Source of the DNA: Nectonema munidae
Lineage: Eukaryota; Nematomorpha; Nectonematoida; Nectonematidae
Direction of reading: 5' to 3'
Assembly: GCA_030549495.1 (NCBI GenBank)
Contig: JAUIRK010000106.1
Coordinates: 434,001 to 498,000 of the forward strand
DNA: 64,000 nucleotides
The notes under the pieces were generated by a model that had not been told where the DNA came from, did no database searches, and worked only from the letters and a program-made list of their open reading frames with translations. The first letter of the stretch is position 1; each line of letters starts with the position of its first letter. Positions 48,961 to 61,559 of the stretch are shown in pieces. The position numbers and the translations under genes are program-made.

Positions 48961-49099
48961 CGGCAGATGGCCTAGTGGTAGGAGCGTGGGGTATCGATCG
49001 AGATGGTCTCGGTTCGATTCCGGTTCGTGACTATCCTTACTATCTGTTCAGCTATGGAACATTATTCTTCCCTTGGATGCGATACCGATAACTAAAAAA
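48961..49099 (+). mobile_element. tRNA-derived SINE, copy 1 (best copy)
   Basis: The head is tRNA-like: an A-box TGGCCTAGTGG at 48968-48978 and a B-box GGTTCGATTCC at 49011-49021, which are internal RNA polymerase III promoter elements at normal distance. The ends of the tRNA-like part do not pair as an acceptor stem, and the copy continues into a unique tail (CAGCTATGGAACATTATTC, then CCCTTGGATGCGATACCG) that ends in A-rich sequence. Two further copies in this window share the tail. Confidence 0.78.
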
Positions 49100-49784
49100 A
49101 TATATATTCTAATTGCTATTTAAAATGTTAAGTTCTATTGCGAGATTTGCTGGACAAAGAATTAAAACACATGGGTATAACTTATAATTTTAAGTTTTAT
49201 AATTTCTGATATTAACAAAAGACTTCTTAGACAATTAATTTATTGTAAATTTAAATCTATATAAAATGATAAAAATTTTAAGTTTTTGGTTTGTGCGCGA
49301 AATGTAATATGGACGAGAAATAACGTGTCGACGAAATCTCGTGGACATGGACTGATAAGTGTGACTATGAAGTTATTTTTTAATCTAACAGTTGTAAATA
49401 TAATTACTTTTTAAATCTGAGTCGGAGTCGCAATATTTATTAAAAGTGCGAATGCACAGACTCTGACTCCCCATTCCAGCTTCAACTCTTCATCCCTGCA
49501 TATAATAAATATTTTTTAGAGAAAATTCAAAGCGAGGAAGTTCTAAAAGTTTAGATAATTAAATATATCAAAAAGTAGGATAGGCATACAAAAATTTAAT
49601 TTTTAATGTTATTATGATAACAAAATAAGTTTATAACATTTTTTATTCTATTTGAAACATTGATATTTTGTAATTAGCGGAATATTGCTATTTTTATTAC
49701 ATGATTAGTTGAGGATACGGTGAAATTTTTAAACCATCATATGCGTCAAAATTGTGTACACTTTTGAAAAATACAAATGGTAAC

Positions 49785-50275
49785 AAAAAATTAACTGAAA
49801 AATGACTATCTTTCCCATACCCTGTATTAAACTATCTTAGAATATCGTCGAGAAGTATTTTTATAAGTATCTTCAAGAGAACTTCTATCCAATTGAGATA
49901 AGACTAAGATTTAATCAATGTGGTTTGAAAAGTTGATATAACCAAATAATTTTGTACAATTTGAACATTATTGATGACATCTGGTCGTCTTAAATTGAAT
50001 TCGGACAGATTCTGTGAAACAGGATAAATTTGTTCAAATTCGATCATTTGCACTAATATGATTATATTTGGCTAAAACCGACCACATTTGTTCAAATTCT
50101 ATATAGTTTGATCAAATTCGGTGAATTTTTTTTGAATTCAATGAAATTCATTTAAATCAGGTGAAAGTCGTTCAAATTTGATAATTTGGTTAAATCCAGG
50201 AAAATTAAATTTAATCTGGTAAAAATTTTTCAAATTATCTAGAATTCAATTAATTTCGAGGAAATTCAGTCAAAT
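49785..50275. repeat. Dispersed repeat, copy A
   Basis: Shares a long stretch with 55985-56400 in the same orientation, for example GGTTTGAAAAGTTGATATAA, then CCAAATAATTTTGTA and GACATCTGGTC. The second half is built of degenerate TTGTTCAAATTCGGTGAA-like units. No coding capacity. The element class is unknown. Confidence 0.8.
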
Positions 50276-50379
50276 CCTATGTTTATACAAACCGTAACTT
50301 CAAGAGGCTTAAAAGGACTAATTAAACTTTACACATTTAGAATTAACACTTCCTATTTAAAGTGTGACTGTTCACTTCT

Positions 50380-52900
50380 TTGGTGTTACTCAGGTTGCAT
50401 TTTTTTAAAATCCGAATTTTTGAGTATTCTTTTTTCGTGCTTTTCTGAGTTATACACTCTTTTCAAAGAAGCTGAATTCACCACATATTTTGGCAAGCTG
50501 TTCCAGTCTTTGATACAAAAAAACTTCTACAAAAGCGTTTTTTGTGCTTACCCTTGAACTGGTGTGTCCTTTTAATGTCGTTGGGAAAAAGATGATAAAA
50601 CTTTATGATCAATTTGAATGTTTTCATTTATAATATTATAAATTGTTATCATGTCGTTTCTTTGGAATCTGTAAGACAAAGGTGGACGCGATGAAAATTT
50701 TAATCTTTCATTATATTTTAGTTTTTCAAGCCCTTTAATTTTTCTAGTTATATAGCGCTGCACCTTTTCTAAAGCATCCATATCTTTATTACAGGTAGGG
50801 TGCGTGATGACATTTTCGAAATCCACTATAGGTCTTATCAATGCTTTGTAAATAAAAATAGCTGTGAAGTGTTCCAGGGATGAAAAGTGAATAAACTTTC
50901 TGAATGACTCTTGTATGATGAGATTTAAATTTCAATTTTTCATCCGTAATAATACCCAGATCGTTAACTTCGTTCACATGCTTTATATCATAGCCTCCAA
51001 TGTAATAAATAAAGTTGTTTTTAACACCAACTTGGAGATGGTAACGTTTAGAAAAGTTAAGGTCCACTTGGCAGGTATTACAACATTGGTTAAGATTGAA
51101 CAAATCACTTTGACGTTGCCTCTCGATTCAGAAGTCGAACCACAATATATTTTGAGATCGTAGCAAATAACTTGAAAGAAGAATTTATTTCGTGGTGAAG
51201 GTCATTTGTTTAGAGATTAAATATGAGAGGTCCCAGCGTACTACCCTGAATAACACCGCTCATAACTTTGCTTGAATTGGAAAGATGTCCATGAACTGAA
51301 ACGATTTGGTATCTGTCAGATAGGAAACATTTTATCCCTTTAACATTTCCAGAGTGTAAACCGTAAGCTTCCAATTTCTTGATTAAATAATTATGTCGAA
51401 CTTTGTCAAAACCTTTACTAAAGTCGAAGTACAAGACATCAACTGCATATGTTTGCAACACCATTATGAAATTCTAGTAATTCTTAATAAAGCCATGCTG
51501 ATTGCTATCTATTATATTTGATCTTTTGAGATAAGAAAGAAAACCATAGGCAATTATGGATTCTAAAATTTTTGAAAAAATAGGAGTTAAGCTAACTGGT
51601 CTATAATTTAAAGGAATTTTAGGATCCCAAGACTTTGTGTATAGGCGCAACAGGCCAATGTTCCTATTTTGGAACATAAGTAATTTTATCTTCGTCTGCT
51701 TTTTTCAATGACTTTGAATATAAATCGTCTGCGTTTTTTTTTAGATATCGTCTGCTTTGCTTGACCTTAAATCGGTTAATGGAAAAGCCAAAGCATCTGC
51801 TAGTTTTTTCAAAATATAAGGATGTAAATCGTCCATTCCTGGAGATTTATCGCCTGAAAGTGAGCTCAGTTTTTCATGAACGGAATTTTCACTGATCACA
51901 ACTTCCTTCATTTGTAAATGACAAACAAACTTGGGTGCGATTTTTGGTGAGCATAGTTGAGGGTCAGTGAAAACAGATGAAAAGTAATGATCGAGTGTTT
52001 CAACAATTTCGATATCGTTTTTAAGACAGTGTCCGTCTTTGTCAACTATATAGTATATAAGTTTGAACTTCTTTTTCTCAAAGTATTTATATAACCCCAA
52101 AACTTTTTTTGGGATGTCTTTTATATTCTTCGAAAGATTTACTTTGAAAATCTTTTTTGCTTTTCTTGTCTCATGTCTTAGCTTGTTAGACATTTTTTGA
52201 ATTGCGGCAATATTGAAGGATCTTTAAACTTCATGAATTTTTCAAAAAGTTTTTTCTTTTTCTTGTAAATGCTAATAGTTGAACAAGTCATATAAGGACT
52301 GCGTTTTTTCTTGAACTTCATCAAGGGTACGTATTGAGAAACTTAATAGTTAATAGTATTCATTAAAATATCATTAAATTCTTCTAACGTATAATCTTGG
52401 AATAGGTCCTATTTTACGTTAGAAAGGTATCTCTCATTTTGTTATAATTTCCAAAACGCACATTAAGTTGAAGGATCAAATTCCAAAGAATAATGATGGC
52501 TACCTACTAAGGGTGGGGAAATGGTGATGTTTGTTATATGCGAAGGATAATTCGTAATTAATAGGTCTAGAAGACTTTCTTTTCCAGTGTAATGAAGCCT
52601 TGTAGCGTTGTGGATTAACTGAAACAGGTTATTTGCGCTTAAGTACTCTAGAAAGGTTCGTACAAAAGAGTTGCTTTGAAGAGTTTCATCAGGAGAAGCC
52701 CAATTGATAGAAGGATAATTAAAATCAATTAAAGTAGAATTGGGGAATAGGTTTAAAAAAAAGTAAAAAAATTTATTATTTCTTGAGTGAAGCAGGATAA
52801 ATTAACTGAAGGACTTCTATAGACACAGTAAAAGATAAGATTTTCCCATTCTTTTCAATTTCAAGACTTAAGTATTCTATATAGGAAGGTACAAAAGGAA
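50380..52900 (-). mobile_element. CR1/Jockey-like LINE with endonuclease and reverse transcriptase, decayed
   Basis: On the minus strand: endonuclease remnants LIDFNYPSINWASPDET (about 52735), ATRLHYTGKESLLDLLITN (about 52590) and GSHHYSLEFDPS; the linker 52193-51741 (HYFSSVFTDPQL, GDKSPGMDDLHPYILKKLAD); reverse transcriptase blocks LNYRPVSLTPIFSKILESII (51677-51474), VLYFDFSKGFDKVRH and GVIQGSTLGPLIFNL (51464-51210), then NDLGIITDEKLKF, LEKVQRYITRKIKGLEKLKY (50841-50572) and a C-terminal INDWNSLP-like block near 50490. The catalytic Asp pair is not seen. Many frame breaks. It belongs to a different lineage from the two long plus-strand LINEs. Confidence 0.88.
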
Positions 52901-55900
52901 ATATTTTTTTAACTTTTAAAAAAGGTCTCTAGTTATAGGACAATTATTGTTTGTTATATGAAAATTACCTAAAATGTATAGCAAATATATAGCAAAAAAA
53001 TGGTTAAAACTTTAAAAGTTGGAAGCACCGTGCAATAATACAATTCCTATAAAGAGTGGATTGTCGTTATTGGACAAATTTACTAATAAAGCTGCTTGAA
53101 TGTTCCTAAAGTAACGGAAAAATTAGCAAGATTACAGGTTTTATCAAATGATAGAAGAACCAGACCACTCAAGAAAAACCTCTCAATATCATTTATTTGA
53201 TGATGGCTAAATAGCACAATACTGAAGGTTTTTTGAATGCATACTGCTTTTATTATTTCATTTTTCCTGGATAAGGATTTTTTCCAGATTTGAAATGATA
53301 ATTATTATTTTTGGAATTCCCATGGCAAATTAGTTTTTTTGAATAACTTAGATATTCAATCAAAGCTAGTTTTTTCCATTCTCACTATTAAGTAAATAAG
53401 TTACTCTTTTTCTAAAAGATGGGTTCCCCTTTGAAAAAGTATAATACCTTTCTATTACGACTATGTCTTTATCTACTGGCTGAGGATATATCTTTTCACA
53501 AACTCTTCGATACATCGCTTGAAATAACTTTTTTGAGAAAAGAACTATCACTTTATATTTTGTTATAAACTTCGATACAATTCAAATCACAATTAAAAAA
53601 AAATTTTTCCAAGTTTATTTTAAAATAAAAAAACTCTTTGTTTAGTTCTCGAATTAGTAGGATTTCAAATCTTCAAATTAAGAGAATTCTCTCGATTGTG
53701 GCCAACAAAGACAGAAATCATGAACTTTTATGTTGAAGCAACATCTTGTCCACAATATGTGCAAATTGTCAAAAAATCTTTTAATTCAGTTACGCTCACC
53801 GTGTATATCTGAAAATACTTATGTAAATTTTTACAACTAAATTTCTACTTCAATAAAAGAGTATCAGCCGCAGTATAAAATAAAATGAGTTGCATAACCC
53901 ATTGCCAACAATATTTCTACCTATTTCTTTAATTTTTTGAAAAAACTGTTTTAAACTTTTCTTCTTACACCACCAAAATCAAAATTTGTATCGTAGTCAT
54001 CAGCATAAAAAGCCAGGCTTTTTTGTGATGCGTTATCCTTTTTTAAAATAGCCATAATCAAATTTGTTATTATTTAAAAAGTTTCATTGGGAACAGGCTG
54101 TAAAACCGAAGTTTTACTTGTAAACCTTATTCTAAAAATCTAACTATAAATTGAAACAATTTTAATAACACCTTGTGTGTTTACGGCATCTATTATAATT
54201 GAAATTTTACCAAATCTTTCAAAAATTAAGGGAGCAATTGCAGTTGACATTTGTTTTAATTTTACTTTATGCAAACTTTTTTCTCTGTTTCTCTCAAGAA
54301 ACTGATTTTTGTTTTCAAGCTTTTTTAAAAAAGGATAATCTTCTTATAATTCAAGATTTTGGAGCACGTTCCTTTGGGATTAGAGTTTAAATTTCATAGT
54401 ATAACTATGTTTAGATTTATAAAAAATTGAAAAAAAAACTCTCCATTTTATATAAAAGTTTTTAAACAAAATTCATATACCCTTGTTTTTATTTTTACAA
54501 AAAACAGAATCAAATAAAGCAAAAAATAAACTATAAAAAATGAACTCAAAATGATGATGAATGATAAATACTTGGAACTTCTTACAGTTAATAATTATCT
54601 TTATATAACGCAGATAAATATTTTTATTAGGATATCATTAAAATTTGATAATTTGAGAATTGGAAATTTTATAAAAATTCATTTATTTATTATTTTAAAA
54701 GTTTTAATTTTCAAATAAACGTTTTTCAAAGTAGGACATTTTGATTTTTTTTGAAGGGACAGCGCTATAAGGATGGAAAACCGACTATTCCCGGTCAAAC
54801 ACGGACATATAGCAAGACTTATAGCTAACGAAGCAAAAATATAAAATTGAAGTAAGCATGCGCTATAAGATGAACGTTGTTCATCATATACATTGCTACT
54901 ACGTATATACTGTAAATCATAAAAATTTTCGTGATATCCTTATTTTCTCGAAATTCACGAAAAGTGATATTTCGCGAAAATATAACTCGCGAAAATAGAA
55001 AAATAAGTATAAAATATGAAGATAATTTTGACACTGAAAATAAAACTGGTTAAATAACTACTTTAAATGATTAGTGTAACAATGCAAAACTTTATTATTC
55101 TTGGTAATAAAAATAATATTGAATCATGGTGAATTTATTATTTTTAGTAGTAGGGCAACTTTCAATGAAGAAAAGATTTTTAAGTTCTCTATAGCATTAA
55201 GATATTAACCAAATAATGGTATTACTGACATAACAGAAAAATATTGTAAATATTTATTTATTCAAAAAAATGAGTAGAAGCTCTCAATTTGCATGCATTG
55301 ATAATTATAAAAATGGTTAAACTTGATTTGACCACTTTTGCTTGACTTCTATACGTACCTCTTTTTATTTTAAGTGAATCTCTACGCAAACTTTCTGCCA
55401 TATTGCAAAAATTTGACTTCCGCTAAAATTTCTTGATTTGTAGCAGCAGCTACATGTATTGATTTTTACAAAAGAATATCCCATACCTTTCTTTTATTTG
55501 TCAGTAGAGGCAGATTCAATCTGAAGTATACAACAATGAGGAACAATGACAGTGTTTTTATCAAATAGACGCATCAATTTAATGAATCTCATGTTTGTGG
55601 TTTTTATATTCCCAATATTCTAGGACTTATAGTCATAAGTCGAATAATGTAATATTCGCAGTATTAAATTTTGTAGGATGATAAAGATATTTATTTCATG
55701 AAATTCCACGTATAATTAATAGGTGAATATAGTAAAAGTGCAAACACTTCCTCAATTAACTATATATAGTATTACATTTTCCTATTTCTTTTTGCTTCAA
55801 TTTTGACAAAAACTTGTGAAAAATTTAAGTGATTACTGCAAAATTTGAAAAAGGTTTGAAAATTATCACATGAAATACTACTTCATAATCTGGAAAATTT

Positions 55901-55984
55901 AGAGAATATTTTTTCTGAAAAAAATATATAAATAGTACAAATAAGAATATTTAATATGCGCAGTTTGGTTGAAATTTGGTCAAT
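52901..55984. other. Sequence without recognised gene
   Basis: 52901-53250 may be a degenerate continuation of the LINE. A compact CGAAAATA-type repeat, including two GCGAAAATA words, lies near 54950-55005. No protein family recognised. Confidence 0.35.
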
Positions 55985-56400
55985 TTCGGTAAGAAAAAAT
56001 TAACTGGAAAAATAAACATCTTTCCCATAGTCTGATCTTATAATATCCTCAAGAAGTATTATTATTAGTTTTATTTATATTTTTAAAAGAACTTCTCTCC
56101 AATTGAAATAACATTAAGATTTTTTCAATATGGTTTGAAAAGTTGATATAACCAAATAATTTTGTAAAATTTAAACATTATTGAGGACATCTGGTCCTTT
56201 TAAATTGAATTCGGACATACAAGACAAATTTGTTCAAATCAGGTGAAATTTGTTTTAAATTACTTAATTTGCCCAAATACTATTATATTTCGTTAAAAAC
56301 GACCAAATTTATTCAAATTCGATAAAGTTTCGTCAAATCGGGCGAATTTTGTTGAATTCAGTGAAATTCATTCAAATCCATTCAAAGTTGGTGTTTTGAT
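55985..56400. repeat. Dispersed repeat, copy B
   Basis: Second copy of the repeat at 49785-50275, same orientation, with moderate divergence and a few short gaps. The TTCAAAT-rich second half is shorter here. Confidence 0.8.
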
Positions 56401-57759
56401 TGGATCTATACTGTTAAACACTTGAACATTGTCAACATAATTGCTAAAAGAATTCGAGTGCATCGATAATAACATTGAAATTTGCAAGGATTTTGTTGAT
56501 AGATGGGAAGAACGCTCTAAAGAAGGCTTAGATTAGCGAGAATAGAAGATGATCAAAATGAGGATGAAGAACATGAGCCATTATCGTGAACTTTCAATTA
56601 AAGCGTTGGTTGGACAAATCACAAAACTCTAACGATAGCACTAAGTCTAAAATAGTGGTCGTAACCCTTAGAGAAACGCGATTTTCATAAGAATTAAAAA
56701 AAATTTCTTTCAATGTAATATTATATATTTAGGGCAGAGGATTTTCATTTCTTGGCATACTGGTGTCACGCTGATCCTCAAAGTGTTAAAAAAGAGGTCC
56801 AACTGTTGAAAACCTTTGCATTATGCAATGATACTTCAAATATATTTCTTGAAGTGAAATTTGTCGTTTTTCAAAACTTCGACATATCGATTTTTTGAAA
56901 TATAGACCATGAAAAATTTTCGAAATTTTTTTCTTTTATCAAATTTTTATTCTAAAACCTTTAAGTATAATGTTTTTATAAAATTTTAAAAACATCAATC
57001 AACAATTTTTGATAGTTTTCATACTTTAATTAGAACTAAGGTGTCATACTTTTTGCCCGAAGATACCAAATTTAATCGGAAGATAGCGGAATGTAACAGA
57101 TATTTTAATATTAACTTTTCTTACTTTAGGGTAAATCTAAATACGCGTAACTTGTTTTAACTATGAGGCATGATTTCTAAAATCTTAGCTGTAAGTTAGG
57201 ATTTCGTTTAGATTTCAAACATTGAGCAACTATGAATTTTTGTATATATTTTCATAAAATTAACTTAAATTAACATTACAAATTAACTTAAATTAACATT
57301 AACAAAAAATTTTACATTAAACTTATAATTCTTGATATTTACGAAAAATAGGTTTCAGAATCATTTATTACACTGTTTTAACAAAAAATTGAAAAAAATT
57401 GTATGAAAAATTTCGAAAAAATCTTAAAAATTTTATGTATCTAAATTTTTCAATTTCTTCCATTTTTACTTTTAATATTATAATTAATGAAAATCAACTA
57501 CTTTAATTATATAGAATTCTGACGAAAAAAGGGCATATTCTTCAAAATCCTGGTCCTCAAAGCGTATCAAAACGCAGTGATGGCCCACATGTTTGCCTCG
57601 CAAGTGAAAGAAATCAAAAAGAAATTTGATTTTGCTAAACTATAAATGTCGGCGCGCTATGGCAGCAAAAATGAAAAAATCAACAATAATAATTTTATAT
57701 CAATCATTAAAATCTAAACAAAAAATCAATACGTATATAATTTTTTAATTTGAGAGAGC

Positions 57760-58130
57760 AAACAAGCAAGCTCAACGCATACACACATATACACTCATCG
57801 CATATTCACACACAAACCACTCACGAACTTCGACGCCACACACGCACGCACACGACACACGCACAGACGAGAACATTACGAGGCGCTTTTTTCTCTGAGT
57901 GTTCGAGAAGAAGAAGATCACCCTGAAGAACAGAAGAAAGTGCTTTTCACGCACAGATCGTCATCCTTTGCTCGCTCCTCTTCATTTGGAATTGACTCCT
58001 CCTGGAAGTACATTTCCTTCACCTCTCATACTTAAGAAAACGCTAATGGCACTTTAGGTTCAATCTTCAGCAACGCGATTTTTGTTGTTGTGGGCAAATC
58101 ACTTTTCATCTCTTGTAGCCAAAAGGTAGC
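57760..58130 (+). other. CA-rich, less AT-rich block; possible promoter or 5' exon
   Basis: Base composition changes sharply from the AT-rich flank. The first 100 bases are rich in CACACA and ACGCAC words; the rest has short open frames but no recognised protein. AAAAGGTAGC near 58125 could be a splice donor, and 59747 has a good acceptor on the same strand. A noncoding first exon of an unrecognised gene is one reading; a simple repeat with chance composition is the other. Confidence 0.3.
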
Positions 58131-59510
58131 TTCTTTCATCTTTGAAATTTTCTTAAATCATCCTTTTAATTTGTAATGCTGTTTTTTTGTGAATTTTTTT
58201 ACTAAAATATACTACGTGATATCTTTTAAATATAAAAAAAATGAACTAAAACACTATCCAATAGTTAAAATTAGTTAGTTTGTCTAAGTTTTTATAAATA
58301 GTATCTGAGAGTATTAAAATCTATTTGGATCTTAGGTATGCTTATCTGAGGCTGTGTTACGGTTATCCTTAACAGCATAGATCAATGGTTTTTAGCTCGT
58401 TGTACAGATCTTGCTATGGCTGTTTGCATAATTGTTATCTCTTACGTTATAATATGATCAACCCTTGTCTTCCGTCTGCGATTGCTCTATAAAGTGGTAA
58501 ATCTTGGGTTCGAACCAAAATTTACGAATTTTTTTTGTTTTTCTCAACGCTGATTATTTTTTATTGAATTGCTATTGTCGTACCGAAACTCATGATGATG
58601 TTTCTGAGACCGAAATTTCGAGTGTTTTCCATCGTTTTGATAAAAGTAACCAATTTATTCGATATAGAATGCAAAAATAATATCATAGATGACAACTAAA
58701 AAAATTTAATATTTTTAAAAATGAACAACAAAAATTTGAAAGACCTCTTACATGTAAAAGACCTCTATATACAGAGCCTGCGCTAACCAAATGATTTTAC
58801 GATGAGGGACAGGGGGAGTCTTAAACTGCAAAAAATATTTTGGCAATGTTTGTATACATATATCTGCTTTATCTAATTATTAAAATAGATAAAAAAAAAA
58901 TGAATCCAATTATTCATCAGGTTGTTTCAAGATTATTTCTTAGGTCTATTTATCTGCTGTAAAAAAATAAAATTTCAGCAGAAGTAAGGAGATAGCGTGA
59001 AGTAACTATAGCGCTGTTTAGGGGTCAGACTTTTTACCACAAAAAACTGAGAGATAACGAAAGAAATTTACAATTTTTTGTGTAAAAAAACATTTAAAAA
59101 ATCCTAAACACTATAAATCTGTAAAATTTGCATTGAAGAGTTATTAAAAAAAAATTTATGATAAAAAAATTACGGGAAAATACTAAAAGATATTTTCATT
59201 TCCAATAAAAAAGATCAAAAAACATTTAAAAACCTCTAGACCAGACAAATCTGTGAAATATGAATCGAAAATTTAATAAAAAAACTATTTAAAGATAAAA
59301 ACTTAACATAAATAAATCTTCCCTTAAGTTTATATCTTTCAGTAATTTTTTTTATCTAAAAATTTTTATTTTATAAATTTGAAACAACACAAACTTTTTT
59401 TTGGACCTTTAGAATTAAAGAAATAAATATCGTCTGCTTCAACTACACTTTGAATAGCAGATTTTTACACCTATTCTTTTGTTTTTTTTTTTAAAAAAAT
59501 TTTTTATTTT
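58131..59510. other. Sequence without recognised gene
   Basis: A GGGTTCGAACC B-box-like motif lies near 58508 but no matching A-box or tRNA fold was found. Otherwise AT-rich. Confidence 0.35.
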
Positions 59511-59512
59511 TA

Positions 59513-59663
59513 CCCTTTTAGGACCAACGGGGAAACAATGGTCTAAAAAAAAAAAAAATTTGTCTTTGAATAATAAAAAAAAAATTAAAAAAAAAAAAAG
59601 GAATCGTCTTAACAGGCGATTTTAATTTTTTCGGACACAGGTGTCACGTTGGTCCTCAAAGGG
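59513..59663. mobile_element. piggyBac-type MITE
   Basis: The left end reads CCCTTTTAGGACCAACGGGG. The right end, on the minus strand, reads CCCTTTGAGGACCAACGTG followed by ACACC. The right end is flanked by TTAA, the piggyBac target; the left by TTTA. It is 151 bp with an A-rich interior and no coding capacity. Similar single ends occur near 56762-56793 and 60898. Confidence 0.6.
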
Positions 59664-59746
59664 TTAATATAGTATTAACATGTTGAGCAAATTTACAAAC
59701 TATACATTCTTGTATTTCATTAGTTAAATTATTTTATTTATTTCAG

Positions 59747-59850
59747 CGTGAAGGTGCTGGGCTTTCATCCCAATGATCCGTTTCGACAACCCCTTTTTGC
59801 TAACTTGGTTCAATCAGCACTCATCATAATGATCATTTAGAGTGATGATG
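59747..59850 (+). other. Possible terminal exon
   Basis: A TTTATTTCAG acceptor-like sequence precedes a less AT-rich block. One frame reads VKVLGFHPNDPFRQPLFANL and ends in TAG at 59838-59840. I do not recognise the protein. It could be the last exon of a gene beginning upstream on the same strand, or a repeat fragment. Confidence 0.25.
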
Positions 59851-61555
59851 TACGAAACGTTCACATTGGAGTGACCAAAGTTCACTGAATTTTTTGACAC
59901 ACCCTAATGAACTTTAAATTTATTTATTTTCCCAATGATTATGAAATATTTTACATTATATATAGATCAAAACGATGAAGAGTATTATGAGGCAATCACA
60001 TTCGTGTATGACTTTGTTTAAAAAAATAATACAGATATATATATGTTTATATATTAAATTTTTACCATATTACTTGAAAGTTTATGATTTTAATCATTAT
60101 TAGTTAACTGGATTGATATTCGAAGCTAACAAATTGTTTGTCTAGAATTTTAATTAAGTGTAAGTGTGTGTGTGTGTGTGAGTTTGTTCGTCTATGAGTT
60201 TAACAAGTCTATATATGTAGTTTTCAAATTAATTTCAACAAATTTATCTAATTCCTTCTGTAAATAACATAAATAAGTGAGCACATACATGTATCTCTGT
60301 GCGTGTGTGTGTGTGTGTGTGAAATGACATTTTGCAAGACAAGAGGAAATGGCATTATTATTAGGTCGTGTAGGTTAAAAGCTTACTCGTTAAACTTAAA
60401 AATAATAATAATAATATAAAGCAATGTGCTAAATAATAATGGAAAAAGTGTTCTTCAATTGCAACGAATTTGCTATTATTGTGTTAATAAATTCTAGACA
60501 TATGCTTCACGTCGTCTGCCCAACAGTCATGCTCTAGCATTTGTATCTCCCTCTACACTACAAGTAAGTCTACGAATAAGAAATTTCATTTAAAATTGTT
60601 CTTAATTGCTCCATCGTGAACGAACCTGCTACACTACACACGTGCTTACTGCAGAGAAGCTCTTCAAATTTGTTCATCCTTTCAAAAGAGAAAAGTTGGA
60701 TCTGTGTAGCGAGAAAAGAGAGAAGGCGGGGCTATTTGAGATGATTTCTAGCCATCTGAGAAAACATTCTTTCATATTTTTATGTGGTATAAAAAGTGTC
60801 CCCCTTCTTGTTCATATTCAGAGCTTGACACTATTTATTTCAAGGTTTCCAAGAAGTTTTACTGTCAGTTTCGTAGGATTTTTAAATATTTATTTAGCCC
60901 TTTGACGGCATTGTGACACAAATTTTCCAAGAAATGAGAATCGTCTGCTTTAAATATACAAAATTACATTAAAAAAGAAATCAAATGATTTGTCATTTAA
61001 AATTATGGTTTTAAAGTTTAATCTTATAACTACAATTTGCATATAAAAATTTTTTAAACGAAATCCAAATTTTTAAAAAAAAATATTATATTTGAAAACG
61101 ATTTTATATTTACATGTATATGAATTATTATTTTAAGTTTTTATTAACTCTTGATTTCTGATATGCAAAAATATCAATTGTTTTATGATGAAGATGATAA
61201 TCAAGAGATGGTAATTTATGTTTCAATTGAAGAGAAATTAAAAGACTGTTAACACTTGGTTCGCTTAATGTCTATTAAAGATAATTTTGTTTTGAAAATT
61301 TACCAAATATTTCAATTAAAAAAAAACTGTTAAGATATCTTTTAAAAATTTTTGAAGTATTACTTCAAAATCTAAATTCTAACCCCGTAATTATAGATTC
61401 AAGAAGCGGGAAAAAAGAAAAAACTCTTCTAGGTTTTGCGGTAAAGTCGACATTTTAAGTTTAACTGATCTTGGTAGTTTAATTTTGTAGTTACATTTCT
61501 TGGCAAAGTTCACAAATTTTTTGATATATCGAAGAAAAAATAACAGCTCTTTCTT
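59851..61555. other. Sequence without recognised gene; GT microsatellites
   Basis: (GT)n runs lie at about 60163-60180 and 60302-60321. At 60898 CCCTTTGACGGCATTGTGAC after TTAG resembles a piggyBac-type terminus. The frame 60606-60905 matches nothing known. Confidence 0.4.
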
Positions 61556-61559
61556 TTTT

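Noticed and set aside
48961-49035. Functional tRNA gene
   Set aside because: A- and B-boxes are present but the acceptor ends do not pair and the sequence continues into a shared tail, so it is a SINE.
50279-50557. Plus-strand 92-codon open frame
   Set aside because: Largely antisense of the C-terminal end of the minus-strand LINE.
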